This document shows positions 1 through 9,397 of a stretch of DNA of 64,000 nt, piece after piece. Position 1 is the stretch's first letter. The number at the start of each line of letters is the position of its first letter. Position numbers and translations under genes: made by a program. The stretch covers positions 159,310 through 223,309 of the forward strand of contig NZ_LMVC01000002.1 of NCBI RefSeq assembly GCF_001510655.1, in the 5' to 3' direction. The notes beneath the pieces are model-generated. The model saw nothing but the letters and a program-made list of their open reading frames with translations. It was not told the origin of the DNA and did not search any database. The DNA is from Fictibacillus sp. FJAT-27399. GTDB lineage: Bacteria > Bacillota > Bacilli > Bacillales > Fictibacillaceae.

Positions 1-244
1 GGCTGTCCAGAAAGTCGAAAATTGACCTTCAGGCAGCCCCTTTTTGGCTTGAAAAATCTTCAATGAAAAGTTAATTGAAGTGGAAGATGCGAGACTCCTG
101 CGGGACTAGCGTGACAGGTGAGACTCCCGCCGGTGCTTGCACCAAAAAGTAGGCGTTCACGCCGGTAAGGCTCACCGCACGCCCCGCGGAAAGCGAGCAG
201 CCTGGAACGGAAATCAACAGCTTACAGACTTCTTGGACAGCCCC
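1..244. repeat. Terminal-inverted-repeat element, copy 1 (left end cut by window)
   Basis: The right end reads GACTTCTTGGACAGCCCC and the left end GGCTGTCCAGAAAGTC, so the ends are imperfect inverted repeats of about 18 bp. The middle is GC-rich and contains no sensible gene. Nearly the same sequence recurs at 9398-9690 and 62728-62992, each time directly after a stop codon. The length, inverted ends and lack of coding fit a non-autonomous MITE-like repeat that may also act as a terminator. No transposase for it lies in the window. Confidence 0.8.
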
Positions 245-263
245 ATAAAGGAGGATTTTTTTT

Positions 264-857
264 ATGAAGAAATGGACCATCGCTTTATGCGTCTTTATGA
301 TATGTATGCTGCTCGCTGCGTGCGGCGGAACAGGCCAGGGAAATCATAAAAATCACAATATGGACAGTGGAAAAAAATCAGAAGGAGCATCCAGCATGAC
401 AAAGGCAAAGCCTGTTACGGTGGAGTTACTGGATGCGAAAGGCAAGAAAGCCGGTAAGGCAACACTTGAGCAGGCAGCTGAAGGGGTAAAAGTAAATGTG
501 GAGGCGACAGGTCTTACCCCAGGTGAACACGGAATCCACTTTCATGAAAAAGGAGTTTGTGAAGCGCCGAAGTTTGAATCAGCAGGAAAGCATTTTAATC
601 CAACAAGCAAAATGCATGGTTTCAAAAACCCGAAAGGCCCGCATGTGGGTGATCTGAAGAATATAAAAGCAGATTCATCCGGTAAAGCGACAGGTGACCT
701 CATGTCTTCCCTCGTTACCCTTCAGGAAGGCAAGAGCAATTCCCTCCTGAAAGAGGGTGGCACTGCCCTTGTCGTTCATGCAAAAGCGGATGACTACAAG
801 ACTGATCCTACCGGAAATTCGGGAGACCGCGTCCTGTGCGGGGTTATCAAGAAATAA
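264..857 (+). CDS. sodC: Cu/Zn superoxide dismutase family lipoprotein
   Basis: A 197-residue protein that should dismutate superoxide outside the membrane. It has a lipoprotein signal peptide with lipobox LAAC (Cys20) and a hydrophilic His-rich linker. The SOD_Cu fold covers roughly residues 48-197. Every metal ligand expected from eukaryotic SOD1 can be found: Cu ligands His92, His94 and His172, bridging His110, Zn ligands His118, His127 and Asp130, the disulfide pair Cys99/Cys192, and the active-site Arg189. As I recall, the B. subtilis homologue YojM lacks two Cu ligands, so this copy looks more likely to be active. The start follows AAAGGAGG with 9 bp spacing. The upstream region is the end of a repeat element, so no promoter can be named. 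It is monocistronic, with a terminator 11 bp after the stop. Confidence 0.9.
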   Translation: MKKWTIALCVFMICMLLAACGGTGQGNHKNHNMDSGKKSEGASSMTKAKPVTVELLDAKGKKAGKATLEQAAEGVKVNVEATGLTPGEHGIHFHEKGVCEAPKFESAGKHFNPTSKMHGFKNPKGPHVGDLKNIKADSSGKATGDLMSSLVTLQEGKSNSLLKEGGTALVVHAKADDYKTDPTGNSGDRVLCGVIKK

Positions 858-867
858 CAGGTTGGAA

Positions 868-902
868 GCCGGCTCGATGTGATAGAATTGAGCCGGTTTT
901 TT
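868..902 (+). terminator. Rho-independent terminator of sodC
   Basis: Stem CCGGCTC/GAGCCGG with a 14-nt loop, followed by six T. Confidence 0.85.
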
Positions 903-1028
903 AAATTAGATAGTTTGGATTTTTCAAACTTTTTTATATTGTACAAAGCGATTCTTTGGTATTTTCACTTTTTTCCGAACGATACTTCCTTTTTTGAGGA
1001 AATTATTTTATAATGTGTCTAACTTCAT

Positions 1029-1101
1029 AGACTCGTATAATAGCAGGGATATGGCCTGCAAGTCTCTACCGGATTGCCGTAAATGATCCGACTACGGGTG
1101 T
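1029..1101 (+). promoter_or_regulatory. Guanine-class purine riboswitch aptamer
   Basis: P1 pairs ACTCGTA (1031-1037) with TACGGGT (1093-1099). The core strings GTCTCTACCGG and CCGTAAATGATCCGACTACG match the xpt aptamer of B. subtilis closely in J2/3, P3, L3 and J3/1. The discriminator position before TA in J3/1 is C (CCGACTA), which selects guanine/hypoxanthine rather than adenine. A TATAAT -10 hexamer lies at 1009-1014. Guanine binding should stabilise P1 and so favour the terminator 80 bp downstream, turning off xpt-pbuX. Confidence 0.95.
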
Positions 1102-1180
1102 CGCTTAAATCGTTCTGTTTTTATTTGCACGTGCTGCAGGTGAAAACCTTTCGATTTTTTACCTTTCGGGTACATATGAT

Positions 1181-1234
1181 GGCTCGGAGAAACGCTTCAC
1201 TCACGTAGGGAGGCGCTTTTCCGGGTCTTTTTTT
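1181..1234 (+). terminator. Riboswitch expression-platform terminator
   Basis: GGCTCGGAGAAACGC pairs with GCGCTTTTCCGGGTC (several G-U pairs) and is followed by seven T. It sits between the guanine aptamer and xpt, where premature termination would be controlled. Confidence 0.85.
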
Positions 1235-1242
1235 GTCAGTAA

Positions 1243-3176
<1,934 letters not shown>

Positions 3177-3180
3177 AACA

Positions 3181-3230
3181 GGTGCCAGGCACCGTAATTA
3201 CACACTTGTGTAATGCGGGTGCCTGGCACC
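3181..3230. repeat. GGTGCCAGGCACC hairpin repeat, copy a
   Basis: Two 13-mers GGTGCCAGGCACC and GGTGCCTGGCACC flank ATTACACACTTGTGTAAT, so the whole 50 bp can fold into one nearly perfect hairpin. The same unit is found at 8368-8417, and degenerate forms at 22288-22337 and 37393-37553. It resembles REP-type palindromes mobilised by IS200/IS605-like transposases, which is an inference. Confidence 0.85.
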
Positions 3231-3302
3231 ATGTTTTTACTTCCAAAGATGTGGGTATATTGCAGGTAGATGAGTTAGCGACCAAGAGAGGAGAAATGCT
3301 TC

Positions 3303-3434
3303 ATGAAATATTGCAAAGACTGCTTGAACATTCTGCACCATGGTACAGATGGCTGCACAGTATGTGATGGGACCAATACCCAGGATATCGTAATTACGGT
3401 TCTAAGCAACGAAAGAAAATTAGCATCCGCATAA
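3303..3434 (+). CDS. 43-residue CxxC...CxxC zinc-ribbon-like small protein
   Basis: A short gene with AGAGGAGA 9 bp before ATG and a terminator that overlaps its TAA. The protein starts MKYCKDCLNILHHG and has Cys4, Cys7, Cys18 and Cys21. This is two CxxC pairs 10 residues apart, enough for one structural zinc site, with His12/His13 nearby. The tail is hydrophilic and short. I do not recognise a family name. Its small size and own terminator suggest an independently transcribed product; a function cannot be given. Confidence 0.65.
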   Translation: MKYCKDCLNILHHGTDGCTVCDGTNTQDIVITVLSNERKLASA

Positions 3435-3461
3435 GACATAGTGGTATGTCTTATTTTTTTT
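3433..3461 (+). terminator. Terminator of the zinc-ribbon gene
   Basis: AAGACATA-GTGG-TATGTCTT followed by a T-rich tract. The stem begins inside the stop codon of the 43-residue gene. Confidence 0.85.
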
Positions 3462-3528
3462 GCTATTTTTCGATGAACTTTTTGGATCCTTCATCAATAT
3501 AATGTAGAAGAAAAAGGAGGCGGGTCTC

Positions 3529-3594
3529 ATGGATGTAAGAATAATTGATCGCGAATGGAATCATACCCGCCATAGGAAGAACAAAGCCTTTTAA
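3529..3594 (+). CDS. Possible 21-residue peptide with a strong ribosome-binding site
   Basis: AAAAAGGAGG lies 8 bp before ATG, and a TATAAT hexamer is at 3498-3503 (no good -35). The peptide begins MDVRIIDREWNHTRH and is basic, without a membrane segment. Its last codons form the rising arm of the downstream terminator. It could be a real micropeptide or a leader-type transcript. I know of no homologue. Confidence 0.4.
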   Translation: MDVRIIDREWNHTRHRKNKAF

Positions 3595-3614
3595 GGGATT
3601 TGGTTCTTTTTTTT
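3577..3614 (+). terminator. Terminator overlapping the 21-residue reading frame
   Basis: AAGAAC pairs with GTTCTT, with inner CCTT/AAGG, and is followed by about seven T. Confidence 0.65.
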
Positions 3615-3672
3615 ATGCATGGACAGACAACATCAGATCAAATGCTGATTTTACCTAGTGGGAGGAGAAGAA

Positions 3673-4410
3673 ATGTTGAGGTATAAGAAGGTACTGATCA
3701 AATTAAGCGGCGGAGCAGTTGCAGGGCAAGGGAATTTTGGGTTCAATCCGCAAAAACTCAGCCATATTGCACAGGAAATGATTAATGTAGCGAACTCTGG
3801 CGTTCAAGTATCTGCTGTGATAGGGGGAGGAAACATATTCAGAGGCAGCCTTGCTGAGCAATGGGGAATGAACAGGGTAGAAGCAGACCAGATTGGTACG
3901 TTAGGAACGGTGATCAACAGCTTAATGCTTAAAAGCGCTCTAAAGAGTTTGACGGACAGAGAAGTCATCGTCATGGCCTCAGAACCTCTCGCAGCTGCAG
4001 AGCATTATAACCGTGCTAAAAGTATAAAGTACCTTGAGCGGGGAAGTATTGTACTTTTTGCGGGAGGCAACGGGCAGCCCTTTGTTTCAACAGATTATCC
4101 AGCGGTTCAGCGCGCTCTGGAGATGGGGGCTGAAGCGTTGCTTGTTGCCAAGCATGGGGTAGATGGTGTATATTGCAGTGACCCTAAGGTAGAGAAGAAG
4201 GCCAAACGGTACGTCTCCCTCTCGTATGAAGAAGCCATAAAAAACAATTTAAAGGTTATGGACCAGACAGCAATGATACTGGCAAAGGACTTTCAGCTTC
4301 CGATTCACTTGTTTAACTTTGACCAGAAGGGCGCATTTTCGGAGATCTGCAAGAACGGCCACAATCCGGGAACAATTATCAGCAGCAATAAAACAATTGT
4401 TTTGATCTAG
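3673..4410 (+). CDS. Divergent UMP kinase (PyrH-like) paralogue
   Basis: A 245-residue amino-acid-kinase-fold protein. The order of motifs is that of bacterial UMP kinase: KLSGGAVAG near the N-terminus (usually KLSGEALAG), VIGGGNIFRG, DQIGTLGTVINSLML, then GNGQPFVSTDYPAVQRALEM and VDGVYCSDP, and VMDQTAMILAKD. The motifs vary where housekeeping PyrH is nearly invariant, and the usual tsf and frr neighbours are missing. It is probably a second copy, either a UMP kinase variant or a kinase for a related phosphate substrate. GGGAGGAG precedes the ATG; an upstream in-frame GTG overlaps that site and is unlikely. Monocistronic. Confidence 0.8.
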   Translation: MLRYKKVLIKLSGGAVAGQGNFGFNPQKLSHIAQEMINVANSGVQVSAVIGGGNIFRGSLAEQWGMNRVEADQIGTLGTVINSLMLKSALKSLTDREVIVMASEPLAAAEHYNRAKSIKYLERGSIVLFAGGNGQPFVSTDYPAVQRALEMGAEALLVAKHGVDGVYCSDPKVEKKAKRYVSLSYEEAIKNNLKVMDQTAMILAKDFQLPIHLFNFDQKGAFSEICKNGHNPGTIISSNKTIVLI

Positions 4411-4618
4411 CCTATGCTGTCCAAAGAAAGTCGGCGGATCATACAGTATGTCACTGCCCTCTCCCCGAAAATCGGGATGGGGTTTCTTTACGTTTGGCTA
4501 ATTCATTCCCTTTTGTTTACAATACATATATAGCCATATATGATTAATGGCTCACGAAATGATGTTAAGTTCTCATTTTCAAAAGCAGTGGTTTCGGAAG
4601 TTAAGGAGGAACATTTTA

Positions 4619-5395
4619 ATGAAACAAACGATGGACGATAAGATTAAAAACAGAAACAGCTGGTTTAAGATCATCCTGATCAGCCTGTTCTGCATGGTAC
4701 TCATGTTTAAAGTAGCTACAGCAAAATTTACGTTTCATTTCTCGGATTTATTATCATTTATTTTAGCCGTATTTGCGATTGCCATCGCGGTGCTGTTTTA
4801 CTCAAAGGTAAACGAGATTGTCCGCTTATTAGGGGGCAGCGCGCCGGGGCTCTTGAAACGAAACAAGAAAATGGAAAATACAGCGGCTTATGCTGAGAAT
4901 GTCCCTGTAAAAAATGAAGAAGAATTGGTGCAGACACTTGAAGAGCATAAAGACCAGCTAAAGCGGGTAAAAAAGGTTCAGAATGAAATCATCGACCGTC
5001 TGCTGCTGAGTCAAGATCTTGAGCAAGAAGACAAGAGAGATTACATTGATTACCTCCTGCAAAAAGAGAAGGAAGCAGCACTGATTCAGATGGAAGCGGA
5101 CAAGGTATCGGCTCAGCTTGAGGAAGCGGATGAATTTGCAAACGGCCCTTCCCCTGCAGAAAGCGGGACAGTCAACAGCATCAATGATCTTGTGGCGGTC
5201 CTTGGAAAGGACGTCATTCTAGGTGCGACGTTCGATGAATTGAACCAAAAAGTAAAATCCATTCAGCCGACAATAAGCCAGGAGGTATCTGAATCACTGC
5301 TGCAAGCAGGCTACGTGGATCAGAATTTCAACATCACAAGAAAAGGACTGAAAGAATTTCGCAGTACCGCCAAAAGAATGAAAAAAAGAGTCTAG
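4619..5395 (+). CDS. Two-TM membrane protein with coiled-coil cytoplasmic part
   Basis: A 258-residue protein I cannot name. Residues about 18-38 and 46-65 are hydrophobic and would form a hairpin anchor. Residues about 80-170 are rich in E, K, Q and L with heptad character (coiled coil). The C-terminal third is charged and ends MKKRV. The ATG is 10 bp after AAGGAGG; an earlier in-frame ATG at 4547 lacks a binding site. It stands alone between a PyrH-like gene and a CopD-like gene and has its own terminator. A scaffold or envelope role is possible but not shown. Confidence 0.75.
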   Translation: MKQTMDDKIKNRNSWFKIILISLFCMVLMFKVATAKFTFHFSDLLSFILAVFAIAIAVLFYSKVNEIVRLLGGSAPGLLKRNKKMENTAAYAENVPVKNEEELVQTLEEHKDQLKRVKKVQNEIIDRLLLSQDLEQEDKRDYIDYLLQKEKEAALIQMEADKVSAQLEEADEFANGPSPAESGTVNSINDLVAVLGKDVILGATFDELNQKVKSIQPTISQEVSESLLQAGYVDQNFNITRKGLKEFRSTAKRMKKRV

Positions 5396-5407
5396 TATGC
5401 ATTAATA

Positions 5408-5440
5408 AAGCAAGTTTCCTTTAAGGAGCTTGCTTTTTTT
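5408..5440 (+). terminator. Terminator
   Basis: AAGCAAG...CTTGCTT stem with inner CCTT/AAGG, followed by T5 or more. Confidence 0.9.
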
Positions 5441-5547
5441 ATAAGGTAACCAACGGGATGGCCGCATCCTCTATGTGGTGTCTCTTGTGAATTTATGGTA
5501 GATTACTAAAAGTATATACAAAACTACACAGGGGGATTTTTTCTCGT

Positions 5548-6630
5548 ATGCTGTTTGTTGCGAAAGCTGTATTATATTTAGTTTTTTCACTTTTTATTGG
5601 AACGTTCCTTTTATATTCAATGCCTGTTGAGAAGCGTCCATTTATTCATATGCACAAAAAGTGGCTGCTGGCTAGCATCTTCCTCATACCTGTTGCTGCT
5701 TTTTCCCAAGTTTTTGAGCTTGCGTTAAGTTTGGGAAAGGAATTTGGATTCTGGCCCACACTGAATGATATTTTATTTTCCTTTGATATCGGAAAGGGCT
5801 GGTTCTTTATTCTTGCCCTCTCTTTTCTATTGTTTGTTCTTGTTTATTTTAATGATGTCTCCAAGGACCGGTTTCTTGCTAAGCTATCTTTGTTTATCGG
5901 GGTCATGATCACGGCTGCTGTCGGCTATACGAGCCATGCCGCAACGCTGAATGAATGGGGAGGCCTTGCTGCTCATTCTCTCCACTTTCTTGCCGTAACC
6001 AGCTGGACAGGGACGTTGTTGGCCGTAAGCTGGCTCTCCAAAGACCGTGAAAAGATTCCTGTCTTTTTAAAATGGTTTACACCGTTTGCGCTAGTTTGTC
6101 TAAGTGTGACCATCGGTGCGGGGATCTGGCTCATGAGCTACATTGTTCCGCAATATTATAATTCATGGATGATGAACTACGGACAGGCTCTTTTGATCAA
6201 GCATGTGCTGCTTGTTGTTGTCATTTTTTACGCGCTTGTCAACTCGATTTGGATCCGGAGGAAAATGAGTGAGCCCTCGTTTTCACCATACAGGTGGATG
6301 AGGCTGGAAAGTGTGTTCCTTCTATTGATCTTTATTGCGACCTCCGTTATGGTACAGCAGGAACCTCCTCATGATGTATCGCAAACGCTGGCTTTTCAAA
6401 AGCCGTCACAGCTCTTTACCGCGTTTATTGAAAAGGGCGTGCATGCCGGGACATCAGTACATCTTGGTCCAAATGCCCTTACAGGACTGTTAGCTGCTGG
6501 CGCTCTTCTTTTACTTTTGGCCGCCATTTTCTGTATCCGAAAGAGTGTCCGTTCATTATTTGTTTTCCTGCTGACTGCTGGATCAGCGTTGGTGTTGTAT
6601 CTTGCTGTTATGTTCTCTGTGTCGATTTGA
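5548..6630 (+). CDS. CopD-domain copper resistance/transport membrane protein
   Basis: A 360-residue integral membrane protein with about eight hydrophobic segments. The stretch from FTPFALVCLSVTIGAGIWL through ALLIKHVLLVVVIFYAL is the CopD domain of the CopD/PcoD/YcnJ family, thought to move copper across the membrane. B. subtilis YcnJ also has an N-terminal periplasmic CopC domain, which is absent here, so this is the CopD half only. The start follows AGGGGGA with a long spacer (12 bp). No CopC, YcnI or YcnK gene is adjacent. A terminator follows closely. Confidence 0.8.
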   Translation: MLFVAKAVLYLVFSLFIGTFLLYSMPVEKRPFIHMHKKWLLASIFLIPVAAFSQVFELALSLGKEFGFWPTLNDILFSFDIGKGWFFILALSFLLFVLVYFNDVSKDRFLAKLSLFIGVMITAAVGYTSHAATLNEWGGLAAHSLHFLAVTSWTGTLLAVSWLSKDREKIPVFLKWFTPFALVCLSVTIGAGIWLMSYIVPQYYNSWMMNYGQALLIKHVLLVVVIFYALVNSIWIRRKMSEPSFSPYRWMRLESVFLLLIFIATSVMVQQEPPHDVSQTLAFQKPSQLFTAFIEKGVHAGTSVHLGPNALTGLLAAGALLLLLAAIFCIRKSVRSLFVFLLTAGSALVLYLAVMFSVSI

Positions 6631-6637
6631 ATATAAT

Positions 6638-6668
6638 AGACCGCATGCTTCGTGCATCGGTCTTTTTT
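6638..6668 (+). terminator. Terminator
   Basis: AGACCG-c-ATGC TTCGT GCAT-CGGTCT, then T5. Confidence 0.85.
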
Positions 6669-6741
6669 GATGTTTAGGGCGGGAGTCATTGTATACTGAA
6701 AACAGGAACATACTAGTAAAAAAGAACAGGTGGAGAATCGT

Positions 6742-7833
6742 ATGATGGCTGTTATATTCACGATTATTGTGCTTTTGCTTTTTGTGTATTTTTTTATGAA
6801 TGGGTACCCCGATTTTGGCAGAAGACCATCAAAGCAAAAAAGGGAGTCTTTTCAAAGCTCTCTTCAATTTAAACAAGGTCATTTTGTGAATGAGCCACCG
6901 ACTGTGATGGACACCTCATTATCTACGACCCTCTCGATTGCCAAAGATTTTATTAAAGGAAATCCAAAGGGAAGACCTGATCAACCGCTGAAAATGGTAA
7001 AACTCAAAGTACAGGATGATCTCGAAAAGAACACAAGGATTACCTGGTTTGGCCATTCGGCCCTCATGCTGGAGATGGATGGCAAGCGCATGCTTCTTGA
7101 TCCGATGTTTGGACAAGCTCCTTCTCCTTTTCCTATGTTCGGAGGGAAGAGGTACAGCAAGACATTGCCTTTTACTATAGAACATCTGCCTTTCATTGAT
7201 GCGGTCTTTTTTTCACACGATCACTACGATCATCTTGATTACCGTTCCATCAAAAAATTGAAAGAGAAAGCAGGGCGGTTCTTTGTCCCGCTCGGAGTGG
7301 GGAGCCATCTGGAGAGTTGGGGAGTAGAATCCGGACGAATTAGTGAACATGACTGGTGGGATGAAATGGAGTGGGAAGGGCTTCATCTTGTCTGTACACC
7401 TGCCAGGCATTTTTCCGGGCGAAGTTTAACGGATCGGAACACCACCCTATGGTGTTCCTGGGTGATCAAAGGAAAGCAGTCTAAAATATTTTTTAGCGGG
7501 GACAGCGGGTATGGCCCTCATTTTAAAAATATTGGAGATCGATATGGCCCATTTGATGCAGCGATGATGGAATGCGGACAGTATGACGACCGCTGGTCAG
7601 AGATTCATATGATGCCAGAGGAAACGGTTCAGGCATTTATTGATGTGAGAGGTGACTTGCTTATTCCCATTCACTGGTCAGCATTTACGCTGGCGCTGCA
7701 TGATTGGACTGATCCGATCGAACGCGTGACGAAAGAAGCGAGGAAAAGAAATGTTCCCGTTGCTGCTCCTCAAATTGGAGAGGCGGTTATCATTGGCACA
7801 AAGAATTACCCCCAAAGGGTGTGGTGGAAATAA
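6742..7833 (+). CDS. NAPE-PLD-like metallo-beta-lactamase-fold hydrolase
   Basis: A 363-residue protein with one N-terminal membrane helix (residues about 3-19) and a metallo-beta-lactamase fold behind it. The metal motif SHDHYDH gives His159, His161, Asp163 and His164; later ligands are in ARHFSGR, FSGDSGYG and IPIHWSAF. The layout (TWFGHSALML, LLDPMF) fits the NAPE-phospholipase D/UlaG-like subgroup, which cleaves phosphodiester or lactone bonds. The substrate is unknown; a membrane lipid is reasonable given the anchor. The ATG is 8 bp after AGGTGGAG. The next gene starts 85 bp on and may be co-transcribed. Confidence 0.8.
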   Translation: MMAVIFTIIVLLLFVYFFMNGYPDFGRRPSKQKRESFQSSLQFKQGHFVNEPPTVMDTSLSTTLSIAKDFIKGNPKGRPDQPLKMVKLKVQDDLEKNTRITWFGHSALMLEMDGKRMLLDPMFGQAPSPFPMFGGKRYSKTLPFTIEHLPFIDAVFFSHDHYDHLDYRSIKKLKEKAGRFFVPLGVGSHLESWGVESGRISEHDWWDEMEWEGLHLVCTPARHFSGRSLTDRNTTLWCSWVIKGKQSKIFFSGDSGYGPHFKNIGDRYGPFDAAMMECGQYDDRWSEIHMMPEETVQAFIDVRGDLLIPIHWSAFTLALHDWTDPIERVTKEARKRNVPVAAPQIGEAVIIGTKNYPQRVWWK

Positions 7834-7918
7834 CATTCAAGGAAAAGAAGTTCATGTTGATGGGCTTTCTTTTCCATATCTCTATTGTTACAATGACGGA
7901 AAATGGGAGGGAATCAAC

Positions 7919-8170
7919 ATGGAACAGCAGCTTCGCGAGCAGTTTGATGGTCTATTGGAGAAATATACAGAATTGCTGCTTGGAGACAGTGATGAGGACA
8001 AGAAAGAAAAAGTGAAGATGTGGGCTTTATATACCTATATTGCTAAATCGATGCCTGCTCTTGTGAAACATTGGAACGAACGCTATCCAGAAGGCAAAGA
8101 AGGAATAAAAGAGATTATTTCAGAGATCAAGCAACTAAACGAACAGCACCGCCAGGATAGTGGAAAATAG
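7919..8170 (+). CDS. yusU: YusU family protein (DUF2573)
   Basis: An 83-residue, mostly helical soluble protein (ALLxKYTELLLG-like start, then KVKMWALYTYIAKSMPALVKHWN). This core resembles B. subtilis YusU as I remember it, and the neighbourhood (fadM and fadNAE follow) agrees. The start is the ATG 7 bp after GGGAGGG; longer frames upstream overlap the previous gene and lack a site. Function unknown. Confidence 0.7.
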   Translation: MEQQLREQFDGLLEKYTELLLGDSDEDKKEKVKMWALYTYIAKSMPALVKHWNERYPEGKEGIKEIISEIKQLNEQHRQDSGK

Positions 8171-8171
8171 T

Positions 8172-8222
8172 GGTATGAAGGGGGTTTTTGCTGGCTGGAA
8201 AGAAGAAATTCCCCTTCATGCC
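8172..8222. other. Long inverted repeat after yusU
   Basis: GGTATGAAGGGG pairs with CCCCTTCATGCC (one G-U) across a 27-nt loop. No T-run follows, so it is a weak terminator or mRNA 3' stabiliser. The next 150 bp, up to the hairpin repeat, hold only AT-rich DNA with a small CGACA/TGTCG hairpin at 8271-8285. Confidence 0.45.
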
Positions 8223-8367
8223 TCATATAATAAAGGTAAACAATGATGGTCTTGTAAGGTGAAGGTTTTCCGACAAAAAATGTCGAAATTTTTCAAAAAA
8301 GCCATTATTGTTAAAATAAATGATATTATTAAAGCGGATACATCATTGAAAGTTCAGTAAATTGTGC

Positions 8368-8417
8368 GGTGCCAGGCACCTTAATTACACACTTGTGTAA
8401 TTCGGGTGCCTGGCACC
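8368..8417. repeat. GGTGCCAGGCACC hairpin repeat, copy b
   Basis: Same 50-bp design as copy a: both 13-mer arms are identical and the inner ATTACACACTTGTGTAAT is preserved. It lies 54 bp before the fadM start, so it would sit in the mRNA leader if transcription starts upstream. Confidence 0.85.
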
Positions 8418-8471
8418 GATAAAAGAGATAAATAGATGATTACTGATACTGAATTTATAGGGGGAAAAGAT

Positions 8472-9389
8472 ATGGAACAGGCGATGAGAGATTTCTTTCT
8501 GTTTCTTGCGAAGAACAAAACAATGACGAAGCTTGCGAAGAGGTACGGCCTCAAGTTTGGAGCGAGCCGCTTTGTTGCAGGAGCATCACTGGACAGCTCC
8601 ATTTCAGCAATCAAAAAGCTGAATGAGAAAGGTATGCCTGTCACGATCGACCATTTAGGAGAGTTTGTCGACAACGAGCTCGAGGCGAAGGAAATGACGG
8701 AACATTGTATCGATGCGATCAAAGCTATCGCAAAAGAGAACGTCAATTCCCAGCTTTCTTTAAAGCTGACTTCCATGGGTCTGGACATCAGTGATGACCT
8801 TGTGATGGCGAACATGCGCAAGATCATGGAAACTGCCCAGAAGCATAATGTATTCGTTACCATCGACATGGAGGATTACACGCGCTGCGGGAAAACGCTG
8901 GACATCTTCAAAAAGCTGAAAAGTGAATTTGATAATATTTCAACCGTTATTCAGGCTTACCTGTACCGTTCACTTGATGATGTGAAGGATTTAAATGATT
9001 ACCATCCAAATCTTCGTCTTGTTAAGGGGGCATATAAGGAATCCACTGAAGTCGCTTTCCCTGACAAAACTGATGTGGACGAAAACTATAAAAAACTAAT
9101 TGAAACACACCTGTTGAATGGCAACTATACGGCTATTGCAACTCATGATGACGAAATCATCAACTATACAAAAGCGCTTGTTGAAAAGCACTCCATCCCA
9201 ATGGATCAGTTTGAATTCCAGATGCTCTACGGCATTAAAGTGGAGCGCCAGGATCAACTCATGCAGGAAGGGTACAAAATGCGCATTTATGTCCCTTACG
9301 GAAACGACTGGTATGGCTATTTCATGCGCCGTCTGGCTGAACGTCCTGCCAACGTCATGTTTGTATTAAAAGGTGTATTTGGCAAGTAA
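8472..9389 (+). CDS. fadM: Proline dehydrogenase (FadM/YusM type)
   Basis: A 305-residue FAD enzyme of the PutA/PRODH barrel family, oxidising L-proline to pyrroline-5-carboxylate at the membrane. Typical motifs are VTIDHLGEFVD, SLKLTSMGLD, VTIDMEDYTR, LRLVKGAYKE, ATHDDEII, FEFQMLYGI and the C-terminal YVPYGNDWYGYFMRRLAERPAN. The ATG used follows AGGGGGAAAAG; an in-frame ATG 12 codons earlier lacks a site. In B. subtilis this gene (yusM) also neighbours fadN. No pyrroline-5-carboxylate dehydrogenase is nearby. A terminal-inverted-repeat element begins 9 bp after the stop. Confidence 0.9.
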   Translation: MEQAMRDFFLFLAKNKTMTKLAKRYGLKFGASRFVAGASLDSSISAIKKLNEKGMPVTIDHLGEFVDNELEAKEMTEHCIDAIKAIAKENVNSQLSLKLTSMGLDISDDLVMANMRKIMETAQKHNVFVTIDMEDYTRCGKTLDIFKKLKSEFDNISTVIQAYLYRSLDDVKDLNDYHPNLRLVKGAYKESTEVAFPDKTDVDENYKKLIETHLLNGNYTAIATHDDEIINYTKALVEKHSIPMDQFEFQMLYGIKVERQDQLMQEGYKMRIYVPYGNDWYGYFMRRLAERPANVMFVLKGVFGK

Positions 9390-9397
9390 TAGTTGAA

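Noticed and set aside
4463-4491. Terminator after the PyrH-like gene
   Set aside because: CCCGA/TCGGG stem exists but is followed by ATGGGGTTTC rather than a T-run; too weak to list.
6396-6761. 121-codon minus-strand frame over the CopD gene end
   Set aside because: It crosses the plus-strand terminator and has Ser/Arg/Thr-rich shadow composition.
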